Shown: one piece after another, positions 1-8,121 of the stretch | How the letters are laid out: each line of letters starts with the position of its first letter | Position numbering within the stretch: position 1 is the stretch's first letter | Assembly (NCBI RefSeq): GCF_900108335.1 | Contig: NZ_FNVT01000026.1 | Coordinates: 81,542 to 145,541 of the forward strand | Source of the DNA: Nonomuraea solani | GTDB taxonomy: Bacteria; Actinomycetota; Actinomycetes; Streptosporangiales; Streptosporangiaceae | Length of the DNA stretch: 64,000 nt | Reading direction: 5' to 3' | Made by a program: the position numbers and the translations under genes | The notes under the pieces: model-generated | Seen by the model: only the letters and a program-made list of their open reading frames with translations | What the model was told of the DNA's origin: nothing | The model's database searches: none

Positions 1-897
1 GGCGTCAGGCGCCAGGGACAGCGCGGTGATGACGCCGGGCGGGATGGCGGGCAGCGGGAGGGGGCTGTCGTCGCGGTCGGCGTGCAGGCGTGAGCTGCCG
101 CCTTCGTTGACGGACCAGATGCGGACTCCTGCGGCGGCGTCGAGGACCTCGACGTCCCAGCTCGGGCGTGCGATGGCCTGCAGAGAACGGGCTGCGAGGT
201 CGTAGAAGGCGGCGGCGGTGAACTCGCTCCAATGGTCGGTGAGCAGGTGGAAGCCGCTGGCGTCTGCCGCCCAGACTCCGGGCTCGAAGACGCCCTCGCC
301 CAGGGCGGATGTCAGGCAGACCGGCTTGGCGTCCGGGTCGCTCAGGTCGGTGAGGTAGATAGCGATGTCGGTGTTGGAACGGAACCCGGTCGCCAGCAGC
401 CGGCGGCCGTCGGGGGAGAGGCTGACGGCCTCGAACGCGACCCCTTCAGGGGGCGTGAAGCGGCGCAGTCCGCCGGTCTGCAGGTCGTGGACGATGAGGT
501 CCTGAGCTGCGGGGTCGCGGTCGTTGGCGGTGTAGGCCAGCAAGCGGCCGGTCGGGTCGAACGGCGAGGTGGCCAGGACACGCTGACAGTCCGGACCGGA
601 GCTGACCTCGGTCAGGCCGCTGCCATCCAGCGCGACGAGGTAGAGGCGGAACTGCTCGTCTCCGTTCTCGTCGGCGGTGAAGACCAGCCGCTCGCCGCAG
701 GGTGTCCAGGCGATCTGGCGGACGGTCCGGTCGTCGAAGCCGGCCACGCGACGCGGCTGGCCACCGGCGACGGGAACCACCCATAGGTCGTAGTGACCGG
801 AGACGTGGCTGGAATAGGCGACCAGCTCGCCGTCCGGGGACAACGCGAGGGTGGGCTGGAATCGTTGCTGGGGAACAAAGTCCAGGTATCCGGGCAT
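1..897 (-). CDS. S9-family (prolyl oligopeptidase-like) peptidase, N-terminal part, cut by window edge
   Basis: Reading leftwards from the ATG at 897, an open frame runs without a stop off the window edge (299 codons seen). The start MPGYLDFVPQQRF is preceded by AAAGGG with 7 nt spacing. The translated part is a repeated beta-propeller of PD40/TolB type: SPDGELVAY, WTPCGERLVFTADENG and LSPDGRRLLATG are successive blades. This is the usual N-terminal propeller of alpha/beta-hydrolase S9 peptidases, whose catalytic domain would lie left of the window. The gene follows the LuxR-type gene by 19 nt on the same strand, so the two are probably cotranscribed. A free-standing TolB-like propeller protein is the alternative, since the hydrolase domain is not visible. 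Confidence 0.8.
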   Translation of the reverse strand, partial: MPGYLDFVPQQRFQPTLALSPDGELVAYSSHVSGHYDLWVVPVAGGQPRRVAGFDDRTVRQIAWTPCGERLVFTADENGDEQFRLYLVALDGSGLTEVSSGPDCQRVLATSPFDPTGRLLAYTANDRDPAAQDLIVHDLQTGGLRRFTPPEGVAFEAVSLSPDGRRLLATGFRSNTDIAIYLTDLSDPDAKPVCLTSALGEGVFEPGVWAADASGFHLLTDHWSEFTAAAFYDLAARSLQAIARPSWDVEVLDAAAGVRIWSVNEGGSSRLHADRDDSPLPLPAIPPGVITALSLAPDA

Positions 898-916
898 GAC
901 AAGACCCTTTCGGTGT

Positions 917-1918
917 TTAGTCGATCCAGTTGCGGCGTACTGCTGCGGCTCCGGCGGCGAAGCGGGTCTCCACGCCCAGTTCGTCGCGGATGGCGGTCCA
1001 GTGCCGGCGCATGGTGTTGACGCTGATGTCCATCCGCCGGGCGATCGCCTCGTCGGGCAGTCCTTGGTTGAGCAGCTGAAGCACCTGCACCTGCGCGGGC
1101 GTGAGCGGGCCGGCGGCTTTCGCGCTGCCGAACGGGATCGCCTTCTCCCAGAGCAGTTCGAAGTACTCCCGTAGCGCTCCCACGATGACGGGTGAGCGTA
1201 CGAGCAGTGCCCCTCCCATGCCGGTCGGTGTCAAGGGGACAAGGGCGACGGTCTCGTCGGCGAGCTTCATCTTCATCCCGATGCGGGGCAGGAGCCGCGC
1301 CTGTTCGCCGGCTTGGACCGCTGCCTCGATCGTCTTGGCGCCGATCGGATGCTCTGCGCAGCGGGTCTCGTAGATCGCCCGGCATTGCACCTGGCCCTCG
1401 AAGACCGGTAGCGGTACGTAGCCGGTGGCGTCTTCGACGGGCGCCTCCAGGACGTAGTTGTCCAGCGTGAGCCAGTCGTGCCGGGCGGCGTTGATGAGTG
1501 CGTAGGACAGGGAACTGATTTCGTCTCGGTCGGTGACGATGTGTACGAGCCGGTCCATCGCCGAGTTTGAGGATGCCGCGGCCGGGGTCTGATGGAACTC
1601 GCTCAGTCGCTTGTGCCCTGCCAGCAGCCGCTCCTGATCGCTGAGGAGACGGCGTGAGAGATCCGTCAGGACGCCCTGCAGCGCGAGTTCCGGGGGAGCG
1701 GGCACGAGGCGTGGCGGCATCGCGGGGCCGTCCGGCCGGCGATGCGCCATCCCGCGGGCCGTCAGTTCCGTGACGTGCTCCTTGCTTCCCAGCAAGGACG
1801 CGGCGTCGTCCTCCGGGCAGCCGCCCTCCGTGAGCAGGATGGAGTACGACACGAAAATCTCATCCGGGACGACGCCTTCCAAAAGGCGCTGTGCTTTGAC
1901 CTGATCCTGTCCGTCCAC
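917..1918 (-). CDS. LuxR-type helix-turn-helix transcriptional regulator
   Basis: A 333-aa protein whose last ~65 residues form a LuxR/GerE DNA-binding domain (LTPAQVQVLQLLNQGLPDEA, then RRMDISVNTMRRHW). The long N-terminal part has no recognised receiver, PAS or ATPase motif; it resembles the large actinobacterial group of LuxR proteins with a TrmB-like or orphan sensory N-terminus. Two GTG codons lie in frame at 1924 and 1918. The second is favoured because GGAGG sits 5 nt before it and overlaps the first. It is encoded upstream of the S9 peptidase gene and divergently from the SARP-like gene, across an intergenic region carrying a strong palindrome. Confidence 0.8.
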   Translation of the reverse strand: MDGQDQVKAQRLLEGVVPDEIFVSYSILLTEGGCPEDDAASLLGSKEHVTELTARGMAHRRPDGPAMPPRLVPAPPELALQGVLTDLSRRLLSDQERLLAGHKRLSEFHQTPAAASSNSAMDRLVHIVTDRDEISSLSYALINAARHDWLTLDNYVLEAPVEDATGYVPLPVFEGQVQCRAIYETRCAEHPIGAKTIEAAVQAGEQARLLPRIGMKMKLADETVALVPLTPTGMGGALLVRSPVIVGALREYFELLWEKAIPFGSAKAAGPLTPAQVQVLQLLNQGLPDEAIARRMDISVNTMRRHWTAIRDELGVETRFAAGAAAVRRNWID

Positions 1919-1997
1919 CGCCACCTCCGATCAGAGAGTAATGGTGACGACGCTCTCCGTGACGGTCCTTCTTGCCGTGTCGGCTGATGGGTGGTTC

Positions 1998-2027
1998 CGC
2001 GCGATGGTGACTTCTCACCATCGCGCG
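1998..2027. promoter_or_regulatory. Perfect 13-bp inverted repeat between divergent regulators
   Basis: The arms CGCGCGATGGTGA and TCACCATCGCGCG flank a CTTC loop, all matches perfect. It lies in the ~260-nt divergent region between the LuxR-type and SARP-like genes. A second inverted repeat (GAGAACCC ... GGGTTCTC, 2038-2063) follows at once. The position suits an operator for one of the flanking regulators, although an RNA hairpin is also possible. Confidence 0.5.
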
Positions 2028-2180
2028 CCTTGCGCAGGAGAACCCGCTGCCATAGGGGTTCTCGCCGCCCTGGACACCGCGCCGCCGATCAGTAGCTGCC
2101 GTGGAGGGTTTCACCACCCCTGTCGCGGGGCCGCGCACGGTCTGATCAGTGCGAAGGCTCAAGAGCGGCAGGGAGGCACT

Positions 2181-3956
2181 ATGCGGCGGCAACTCGTCGA
2201 AGACGTGGTCAGGAAGCTGGGCGCAGTGGTTGCGGCGTCAATGCTGTGGGCCGTGAGTTCGCCAGCCAGCGCGCTGGTAAACGCGCAGCCTTACTGTCCG
2301 CCCGTGGGCCGAATACCGCATCAGGTGTACGACATCGAGAAGTTCTGTGCGTTGGCGTATGGCGATCTGGTGGAGGGCCGCGTGCAGGCCATCTCGGATC
2401 TCTTGGGATTGCTGGCGCGGTCGCAGCGTAATCGGGCGCATACCTCGCCTTCTTCTGAGCCGCAAAGGGTGTCGAAGCCGCGTGGTGCGGTTTCAACGAG
2501 GAAACAGCCTGAAGTTGACCCAGCGAGATTTCGTGGGAGGGAACCCGAAGCGCGCCTCCTGGTTGGAAGCAGCAGGGAAGTCGGTCGGGCTCCGGGTCGA
2601 GTTCTGAACCGAGATCGTCAGGCAAGGGCCGACCGTCAGCAGCGCCCACACAAGGACAATAGGAAGCCCTCATCCACGACGGTTCCAACAGCACCGGCTG
2701 CTGCACCGGAAACGCCCTTGGCATCGGCCCCGACATCTTCCCCTGCGCCCGCAACGGGTTCCTCTGCGCCTGCACGGGGCGATGTGGTGAGGCCGCGGTC
2801 AGGGTATCTGCCTGAGGCGATAGGTCCGCTGGGTGGCGCGCTGGCATTCGGGCTCATGCTCATGGTCCTGACCACTGCGCTAATCGGTCGGCTACGGCCC
2901 TGGCCGACGCAGGCGGGCGCGAGCTCATCTGCTGCGAGCCTGTCTGGCGGTGCTGCTCGCCCACGCGGCATCGATGATCGCAACGGAGAGGAGGCCGAAG
3001 CATCCCCGGCGGTTGCCCTGTCATCCGCTGGGGTGCAGGCGCCTACGGTCACCTGCGGGACGGCGGAGTCGGTTGCCAAGCGCGACCGCGGTGAGCACAT
3101 GACGGCGACTCCGTCCCAGCCTGACCAGCCCGGCTTTCGCTCAGCGGCTCCAGAGGCGGAAACGGAGGCTGAGGTGCCCCTCGTATCAAGCGCTTCGGCC
3201 AGGCTGGGGTCGGGTTTCGTAGCGGCTGCGGGTAAGGCGAAGGTCGAGGTGCTGGGGGTGCCGCGGCTGTCGTATGGCGGGGTGGAGGTCTGTTTCGGTC
3301 GTGCCGAGGCACGGGAGTTGTGGGCGTTGCTTTCGGTGTCGCGGGACGGCGTTTCGGCGGAGGGGATTGCCGAGACGCTGTGGCCAGGGGAGGTTGGCGG
3401 GCGCCGGTTGGAATCGGCGGTGCGGGAGATCAACCGCGCGATGCGGCAGGCGGTGAGTTGTGCGGCTGGCGTACGGTTCGTGCTGAAGTCCGGGGAGCGG
3501 CGACTGCTGCCGGCGGCATCGTTCGACGTGGACTTCTGGCGGTTCGAGGACGCGTGCAAGCTGGCCTCGATCGCGGCTGAGGACGCTGTGCGGGTGGCGG
3601 CGTTGCACGAGGCGCTGTCCTTGTATCGGGGGCCGCTGCTGGCTGGGCGTGATGATCTGTGGGTGCTCCCGTTGCGGCAGGCCGCTCAGCGGCAGGCGGC
3701 GGATGCCGCTGAGCGGATGGCCGAGCTGATGCGGGCCGATGATCCAGGGCGGGCGGTGGACGTGCTGAGGCTGGCGGTCGAGTGCATCGATCCGTACAGC
3801 GAGACGTTGTGGTGTCTGCTGATGTCGGTTCAAGGTGACCTCGGGCGCCTGCCTGCGGTCCGGCGTTCGTTCGAGCTGCTGCGGGAGCGGCTGGCGGAGA
3901 TCGACGCGGTGCCGAGCGCGCAGGCGCGGCAGGTGTATGAGCGGTTCATTCGTTGA
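2181..3956 (+). CDS. Membrane-anchored SARP/BTAD-type transcriptional activator
   Basis: The frame opens earlier, but ATG 2181 has a proper GGGAGG site and begins a clean signal/anchor sequence (MRRQLVEDVV ... WAVSSPASA), giving 591 aa. Residues ~35-210 are an exported, low-complexity Ser/Pro/Ala-rich segment. Residues ~213-235 are a transmembrane helix (GPLGGALAFGLMLMVLTTAL). Residues ~350-455 form an OmpR/SARP-like winged helix (VEVLGVPRLSYGGVEV, then AEGIAETLWPGEVGGRRLES). Residues ~460-591 form the bacterial transcriptional activator (BTAD) TPR domain. Classical SARPs are soluble. Here the DNA-binding half is predicted to face the cytoplasm from a membrane anchor, comparable to large LysM-BTAD proteins of actinomycetes. 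No LysM domain is seen. Target genes are unknown. Confidence 0.8.
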   Translation: MRRQLVEDVVRKLGAVVAASMLWAVSSPASALVNAQPYCPPVGRIPHQVYDIEKFCALAYGDLVEGRVQAISDLLGLLARSQRNRAHTSPSSEPQRVSKPRGAVSTRKQPEVDPARFRGREPEARLLVGSSREVGRAPGRVLNRDRQARADRQQRPHKDNRKPSSTTVPTAPAAAPETPLASAPTSSPAPATGSSAPARGDVVRPRSGYLPEAIGPLGGALAFGLMLMVLTTALIGRLRPWPTQAGASSSAASLSGGAARPRGIDDRNGEEAEASPAVALSSAGVQAPTVTCGTAESVAKRDRGEHMTATPSQPDQPGFRSAAPEAETEAEVPLVSSASARLGSGFVAAAGKAKVEVLGVPRLSYGGVEVCFGRAEARELWALLSVSRDGVSAEGIAETLWPGEVGGRRLESAVREINRAMRQAVSCAAGVRFVLKSGERRLLPAASFDVDFWRFEDACKLASIAAEDAVRVAALHEALSLYRGPLLAGRDDLWVLPLRQAAQRQAADAAERMAELMRADDPGRAVDVLRLAVECIDPYSETLWCLLMSVQGDLGRLPAVRRSFELLRERLAEIDAVPSAQARQVYERFIR

Positions 3957-4011
3957 TCGGACCCGTTAGGAGCGGTGGATGGCGGAGACCTGGCGGTGCC
4001 TGGGCCGGGGT

Positions 4012-4401
4012 TCACCCTTCTTCGTGAAGTGTGCGCTGGTCGCGCTGTGCGTAGGTGGCCAGCGTCTCGGACGTGAGCAGGTGGGCGGGGCGGGTGCCGT
4101 AGATGCGGGCCAGGAGGCGAAGCGTGGAGACGGAGGGTCGCCGGCCTGCTTTTGGCCCGGTTTCGTACTCGTAGAGACGGGACTCGCGCAGTCCGGCACC
4201 GGTGGTGTCGGCGAGCCGGTGGAAGGCGGCGACGGCTTGTGCTGCGGTGAGGCCGGCGGCATACCGGTAGAGGCGGAGCGGGGTGGCGGGGTGGTCGAGG
4301 GCGAGGATGGTGGCGATTTGGTCGGTGGTGAAGCCGTGCTGGCGCAGGTATCGGCTGCGGCGGCGGCAGTCGAGCAGCGTCTGATAGCCGGTGCCGGACA
4401 T
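4012..4401 (-). CDS. Small XRE-like helix-turn-helix regulator
   Basis: A 129-aa protein. ATG 4401 is preceded by AGGGGGAC at 7-nt spacing; the longer upstream frame is proline-rich non-coding sequence. The N-terminal part (RYLRQHGFTTDQIATILALD) and the segment LRESRLYEYETGPKAGRRPS, followed by STLRLLARIYGTRPAHLL, fit a Cro/C1-type fold in which the recognition helix contacts a Y-E-x-G motif. It is divergent from the HATPase gene at 4685 and convergent with the SARP-like gene. Such XRE proteins often accompany anti-sigma-type ATPases in actinomycetes, so a regulator of the neighbouring gene is a reasonable guess. Confidence 0.65.
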   Translation of the reverse strand: MSGTGYQTLLDCRRRSRYLRQHGFTTDQIATILALDHPATPLRLYRYAAGLTAAQAVAAFHRLADTTGAGLRESRLYEYETGPKAGRRPSVSTLRLLARIYGTRPAHLLTSETLATYAQRDQRTLHEEG

Positions 4402-4684
4402 AGGTCGGGTCCCCCTGGCTCGGTTCGGTCGTGACGGTGGCGGCGCCCTGTTGGCGCGGGTTGGGGGACGGTAGACGAGCTCTGGCGAGGGGCTCAAGTC
4501 TCTGCGTGGGGTGATCGCCGGGATCCGTGCGGGCGTGTGGTGGGCGGCGCGGGTGGCGTTGGTGCTGGTCGGAGCGTGTTGGGTGTGGGGTTGCGGGTTG
4601 GGGATGTGATTCGGGCGGCGAGGTGGGCGATGGTGCTGGCCGCTCCCCGGACGGGCCGGGGCGTGACCGGAAGGAACCGTCAGC

Positions 4685-6214
4685 ATGGACCGCACGCAGC
4701 ACATCTCGGACGAGCAGAGCCGCCTCCTCGGACTGCGGACGTACCGGCAGCCGTTGGGGGAGGAGTTTCCGGATCTGGCGCCGGGACTGGTGATGTCGAC
4801 CTTCTGCTCTCGGCCGGTGTGGCGGGGGATGGCCTGGCGGCAGGCGTTCCCGGGGCGGGCGGATCAGTCGGCTCCGGCGCGCCGGATGGTGGGCCGGTTG
4901 CTGGCGGACACCGGCCGGAGGCAGGACGCGGAGTGGGTGACAGCCGAGCTGGTCGCCAACGCCCTGTGCCACTCGCGGTCGGGACAGGAGCAAGGGTTCT
5001 TCGTGATGGAGGTGCTGCGCGGCGCGGAGGTGGCCCGGATCGTGGTGTACGACCTGGGCGGGGGGTCGGTTCCGGACTTCTCGCGGACGCCGGGTTCGGT
5101 GCCGGGGTTGGCTGAGCATGGGCGGGGGTTGGCGGGGGTGGCTGAGCTGGCGGTCCGGGTCGGGGTGGCGGGTGATGCGGTCATCGGGCATGCGGTCTGG
5201 GCCGAACTCGCCCTCACCGGTGGGACTGCCGGAGCGTTGGGGAAGGCGGAGGAGGCGTGCCTGGTCTCAGTGGGCGAGGTGATCGACTCCACCGCGCTGG
5301 CCGTGGAGTCGGGTCGCGGAGAGCTGGAGCCGGTGGCAGCCGGTCTGGGCGAGCGAGAGATGATGCGCGCTGACCTGTGTGTCGACCCCGCGTTGATGGG
5401 GCACGAGGAGGGCGCAGGCCAGGTGCCGGGCAGCCTTCCGGGCGTCGTGACGATGCCGGTGGGCCGACCGGGTTCCGGACGTCAGGAGGAGGCCGGTGGC
5501 CGGGGAACTTTCGCGTCGCTTGCGGGAGGCGTGTTCAGACAGGAGGAGGACCGCGTGTCCGCGTTCGGTCAAGAGCCATGGGCGCGGCAGGCGCTGGCTG
5601 GGTTGCGCCGGGATTGGCCCGATTGGGCCTTCCTGGTGGTGCGGTCGCGGTGGCGCGCGATGCGCGGTCCCCACGTGGTGATCGACGCGGCGGGTCCGGA
5701 GGAACTGCGTCAGGCCCTGCCGCCGATTTCGGGCAAGTCCGTCTTGGCCGGATCGGCCATTTTCGTCCTGGACGAGCGTGGGGCTGCGGGGTCCGGCTCG
5801 CTGGTGTCGCCCTTGCTTGGGCTGCGGGTGGCGGAGCCGGATGAGGGCCGAGTGCGGCCGGGCACGTCACCGCTGCCTGCGTCGGTGGCAGGGGTGGGCG
5901 TGGGCGGGTTGTGCGGGGGTGGTGGTAGCGGGGTGGGGCTGAGCGGCACGCTGACGGTGGGTTTGCCGCCGTTGGGGGTGGTGGCCGCTGAACGGTCGGG
6001 GACGGGCACGTGGGCGGTTGCCGCCGCTGACGGGGCGCGGGTGGGGTGGTGGCCGTGGGGTAGGCGGCGGGACCGTTCCCGGCTGGAGACGCGGGTCGGG
6101 GCAGGCGGCAGACGGGCGGGCCGTGACCGGTTTTCTGCTGGCGGGGCCGGGCCGCGTCATCGGCGGGTCCGCTCGGAGCCTGCCGCAGCGGTCGCGGCTG
6201 CCGTTGCCGCCTGA
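4685..6214 (+). CDS. ATP-binding (RsbW/HATPase-like) protein with long uncharacterised C-terminus
   Basis: A 509-aa protein starting MDRTQHISDEQ after GAAGGAACC. Residues ~40-180 match the anti-sigma-factor serine-kinase HATPase fold: the N-box region AEWVTAELVANALCHSRSG, then YDLGGGSVPDFS in place of the usual D-x-G-x-G, then GRGLAGVAELAVRVGV. The remaining ~330 residues are glycine-rich and match nothing I recognise. An internal segment (RDWPDWAFLVVRSRWRAMRG) looks folded. The last ~100 residues are low complexity with strong GC bias and may be poorly conserved. Usual family members are only 130-180 aa, so the length is odd. Divergent from the XRE-like gene. Confidence 0.6.
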   Translation: MDRTQHISDEQSRLLGLRTYRQPLGEEFPDLAPGLVMSTFCSRPVWRGMAWRQAFPGRADQSAPARRMVGRLLADTGRRQDAEWVTAELVANALCHSRSGQEQGFFVMEVLRGAEVARIVVYDLGGGSVPDFSRTPGSVPGLAEHGRGLAGVAELAVRVGVAGDAVIGHAVWAELALTGGTAGALGKAEEACLVSVGEVIDSTALAVESGRGELEPVAAGLGEREMMRADLCVDPALMGHEEGAGQVPGSLPGVVTMPVGRPGSGRQEEAGGRGTFASLAGGVFRQEEDRVSAFGQEPWARQALAGLRRDWPDWAFLVVRSRWRAMRGPHVVIDAAGPEELRQALPPISGKSVLAGSAIFVLDERGAAGSGSLVSPLLGLRVAEPDEGRVRPGTSPLPASVAGVGVGGLCGGGGSGVGLSGTLTVGLPPLGVVAAERSGTGTWAVAAADGARVGWWPWGRRRDRSRLETRVGAGGRRAGRDRFSAGGAGPRHRRVRSEPAAAVAAAVAA

Positions 6215-6265
6215 GCGGTGATGTGCCCGCGTGTGATGGGCGGGTGATTCCGGGCGGGGGTGCGG

Positions 6266-6300
6266 GCTTGACACCTGGGGTGCAGGTGGGCGTTGATACC
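6266..6300 (+). promoter_or_regulatory. Promoter-like element, copy 1
   Basis: The element begins GCTTGAC and ends GATACC. About 26 of 35 positions match the element at 28808-28842, which precedes the excisionase/integrase pair. A TTGACA box is followed 20-21 nt later by TGATACC, which is a long spacing. A small palindrome (CACCTG-GGGT-GCAGGTG, approx. 6272-6288) lies inside. No gene follows on this strand before the hairpin at 6347, so it may drive a short RNA. Confidence 0.35.
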
Positions 6301-6346
6301 CGTCCGCCCGCCGCCCGTCCGGCGGGGAGGGGGTGCTGTGCGGGCG

Positions 6347-6398
6347 GACCTGGGTGGGTTCGCCTCGCGTCGGGGCGAGGCGAACACCCGCCCAGGTC
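6347..6398. repeat. Long inverted repeat / terminator-like hairpin
   Basis: GACCTGGGTGGGTTCGCCTC and its near-complement surround a GTCGGG loop. The innermost 11 bp (GTTCGCCTCGC/GCGAGGCGAAC) are perfect. It lies 47 nt after the promoter-like element at 6266. Confidence 0.55.
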
Positions 6399-6548
6399 CG
6401 GGGAGAGGGCCGCGTCACCCTCGGTTCCCGGGTGCGCTCTCGGGGCATGGGCGGCGGCGGAGGCGTGTCGGATGGGGGCAGATTTCCCTGCCGGAAATAG
6501 GGGTGGCGTTCCCTCTCGCGATTAAGGCCGCTACCCCGCGCAGGTGTT

Positions 6549-6561
6549 GTTTTCGCAGGTC
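6549..6561 (-). repeat. 13-bp motif GACCTGCGAAAAC, copy 1
   Basis: The reverse complement of this site is identical to 25598-25610 and 26381-26393. Three exact copies of a 13-mer at opposite ends of the conjugative element are not expected by chance. Confidence 0.55.
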
Positions 6562-6717
6562 TTCCCGGTTTCGGACAGTGCGGTGGGCGGCCCGACTCGT
6601 CTAAAGACGACTCCTTTGAATATGTGTGCGCGTACGTTGAGGGGCTGGCCGTGCTGCGGCGTCCGGCTCGGTGGCTTGCCCTGTGTCCCTTGATTCTTCT
6701 TCGGCTACCAGCAGTCT

Positions 6718-6748
6718 GGCCGGCTCGCGGCTTGGCCGCGAGCCGGCC
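6718..6748. terminator. Perfect 13-bp hairpin
   Basis: Arms GGCCGGCTCGCGG and CCGCGAGCCGGCC are separated by CTTGG. There is no U-tract, as is common for terminators in high-GC actinomycetes. It lies in non-coding DNA. Confidence 0.5.
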
Positions 6749-6944
6749 CTGGTGGTGACCTCGGCTTGAGTGAGCGGTGAGCAGCGCCTTCGTCCGGGGT
6801 GGTCATGGTGTGGTGGCGAGCGTGTGACGGGTGCGACGCGGGGCCGGGGAACTGTCGGCCGGGTGTTTTGGGGGTTGGCGGCGTGGGATGACGCGGCCGG
6901 GTGCGGGGTCGCTGATGTGGGCTGACCGGCCGAGGGCGCGCGTA

Positions 6945-6982
6945 CGGCCCCCGATACCGCCGTGGGGCGGTACCGGGGGCCG
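6945..6982. terminator. 17-bp hairpin downstream of the 7002-7706 gene
   Basis: CGGCCCCCGATACCGCC pairs with GGCGGTACCGGGGGCCG across GTGG with one mismatch. It lies 20 nt past the stop of the leftward gene ending at 7002 and fits a terminator for it. Confidence 0.65.
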
Positions 6983-7001
6983 TGCCGTTCCCGTTGCCCG
7001 G

Positions 7002-7706
7002 TCAGGCGGGGGTGGGCGTGTCGGCCACGTCAGCGCCGTTCCTGGCATCCGTGGTGGGTGTGGGCGGGTGGCTGGCCAGGTGGGTGGCGATCATGGCGGC
7101 GATGTCGGCGGGCGGGGTGTCGGCCGGGGCGACGGATTCCGGGCCGGGGTGGTCGGGGGTGGTGGGGTGGGTGCACAGGTAGGTCCACTCGATCATGAGC
7201 GGGGATGCGGGGGCGTGATCGGGGGTGGTGGGTAGGGGGATGGTCAGCTCGATGAGGTGGCCGTCGGGGGAGCGGTAGAGCTGATCGAACAGGTGGGTTC
7301 GGCGTACGCCCTGAAACCGGCGGTGGAGTCCGTGTTCGGCGAGGGCGCGGGTGTAGGGAACCGTGAGGGGCATGCACGCGGCGATGTCGGCGCGGTCGTG
7401 GTAGATGTCGCCGAGGATGTCGGTCATGTGGGCGGCGATCACGTCGAAGTCGGGCTGTGCGTGCGGGTCGCATGCCGGGCAGGTGGGGCCGTCTGTGCCG
7501 GGGTCGCATGCGCGGCCGAGGGTGTACATCTCTTCGTAGGTGCAGATTTCGAGGAGGCTGCCGTCGTCGCCGTGTTCGGGGCGGACGATGACGGGTTGCA
7601 CGTGGCCCTCGTTCCACATGATCGCCCATCCGGGGCCGTGGTTGGCCAGCGCGCGGGCGTGCCCGGGGCTGACCATGCGGCGGGCGGCGGTGGCGGTGCG
7701 TGTCAT
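7002..7706 (-). CDS. Hypothetical protein of the conjugative element
   Basis: A 234-aa protein. ATG 7706 (MTRTATAARRMVSPG) follows AAAGG with suitable spacing, and the longer upstream frame has no such site. No family is recognised. The sequence is soluble, with a short cysteine cluster (RACDPGTDGPTCPACDPHAQ) that could bind a metal, and a C-terminal half rich in aromatic and aliphatic residues (LIELTIPLPTTP, MIEWTYLCTHP). It stands alone, with a strong hairpin 3' of it and a 415-nt region 5' of it. Its place just outside the plasmid-like gene block suggests an element-borne accessory function. Confidence 0.55.
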   Translation of the reverse strand: MTRTATAARRMVSPGHARALANHGPGWAIMWNEGHVQPVIVRPEHGDDGSLLEICTYEEMYTLGRACDPGTDGPTCPACDPHAQPDFDVIAAHMTDILGDIYHDRADIAACMPLTVPYTRALAEHGLHRRFQGVRRTHLFDQLYRSPDGHLIELTIPLPTTPDHAPASPLMIEWTYLCTHPTTPDHPGPESVAPADTPPADIAAMIATHLASHPPTPTTDARNGADVADTPTPA

Positions 7707-8121
7707 GCGTGTGCCTTTCGATTTCCCCCGGCGTGTTATTCCGGGGCCGTGTCCGGCGGCGTTTACCGCCTCATTCCATGGACGCTCGATCACGCAATGT
7801 TTGTCAACCGGAATGCACATTGACGTCGCAGATTCTTTCGCGCGGCATTCGGGCATTCGGGCATCGTTCGCCGTCGTCCGGTGAAATAGGTGAAGAGCTG
7901 GACGCGCGTCTAATGTCAAGCCGCTTCTATAAGCCTCTTGGAAGACATTTACGCAGGTCGGTGGTTGATTTGTTAGGGCAGCCTCTCCAGCCGTTGGGGT
8001 GACATAAAAAATGGCCCGGTCGACTTGCCGTCCGCGTTATGGGCGAGGGATGGTCGTGACGCAAACGAAAAACACCGGCCCGGACGGGGGCCGGTGATGC
8101 GACCAGAAAGGGCGTCACGCA
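7707..8121. other. 415-nt divergent intergenic region
   Basis: It separates the leftward gene at 7706 and the rightward gene at 8122 and is clearly less GC-rich than its surroundings. Visible elements are a tandem CATTCGGG pair near 7850, a perfect palindrome GACGCGCGTC at 7901-7910, an AT-rich segment around 7920-8020, and the hairpin at 8073-8096. It probably carries promoters for both flanking genes. No origin iterons could be identified. Confidence 0.5.
8073..8096 (+). terminator. 9-bp hairpin 26 nt upstream of a start codon
   Basis: CACCGGCCC and GGGCCGGTG are perfect arms around GGACGG. Its closeness to the ribosome site of the next gene suggests an attenuator or leader hairpin rather than a terminator of an upstream gene. 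Confidence 0.4.

Larger units (their letters stand above)
6215..7001. other. Non-coding stretch with promoter-like element and three strong hairpins
   Basis: No convincing gene was found in these ~790 bp. Short frames here have no ribosome binding sites and show mirror-strand GC bias. The stretch contains a promoter-like element (6266-6300), a 22-24-bp imperfect inverted repeat (6347-6398), a copy of a 13-bp motif recurring at the other end of the mobile element (6549-6561), and hairpins at 6718-6748 and 6945-6982. Confidence 0.6.

Noticed and set aside
232..786. Open frame on the plus strand opposite the S9 peptidase
   Set aside because: It mirrors the leftward propeller gene codon by codon, has no ribosome site, and shows no protein-like pattern.
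3830..5191. 453-codon minus-strand frame across the XRE/HATPase region
   Set aside because: Pro/Arg/His-rich GC-bias shadow spanning two genes with good start sites on both strands.
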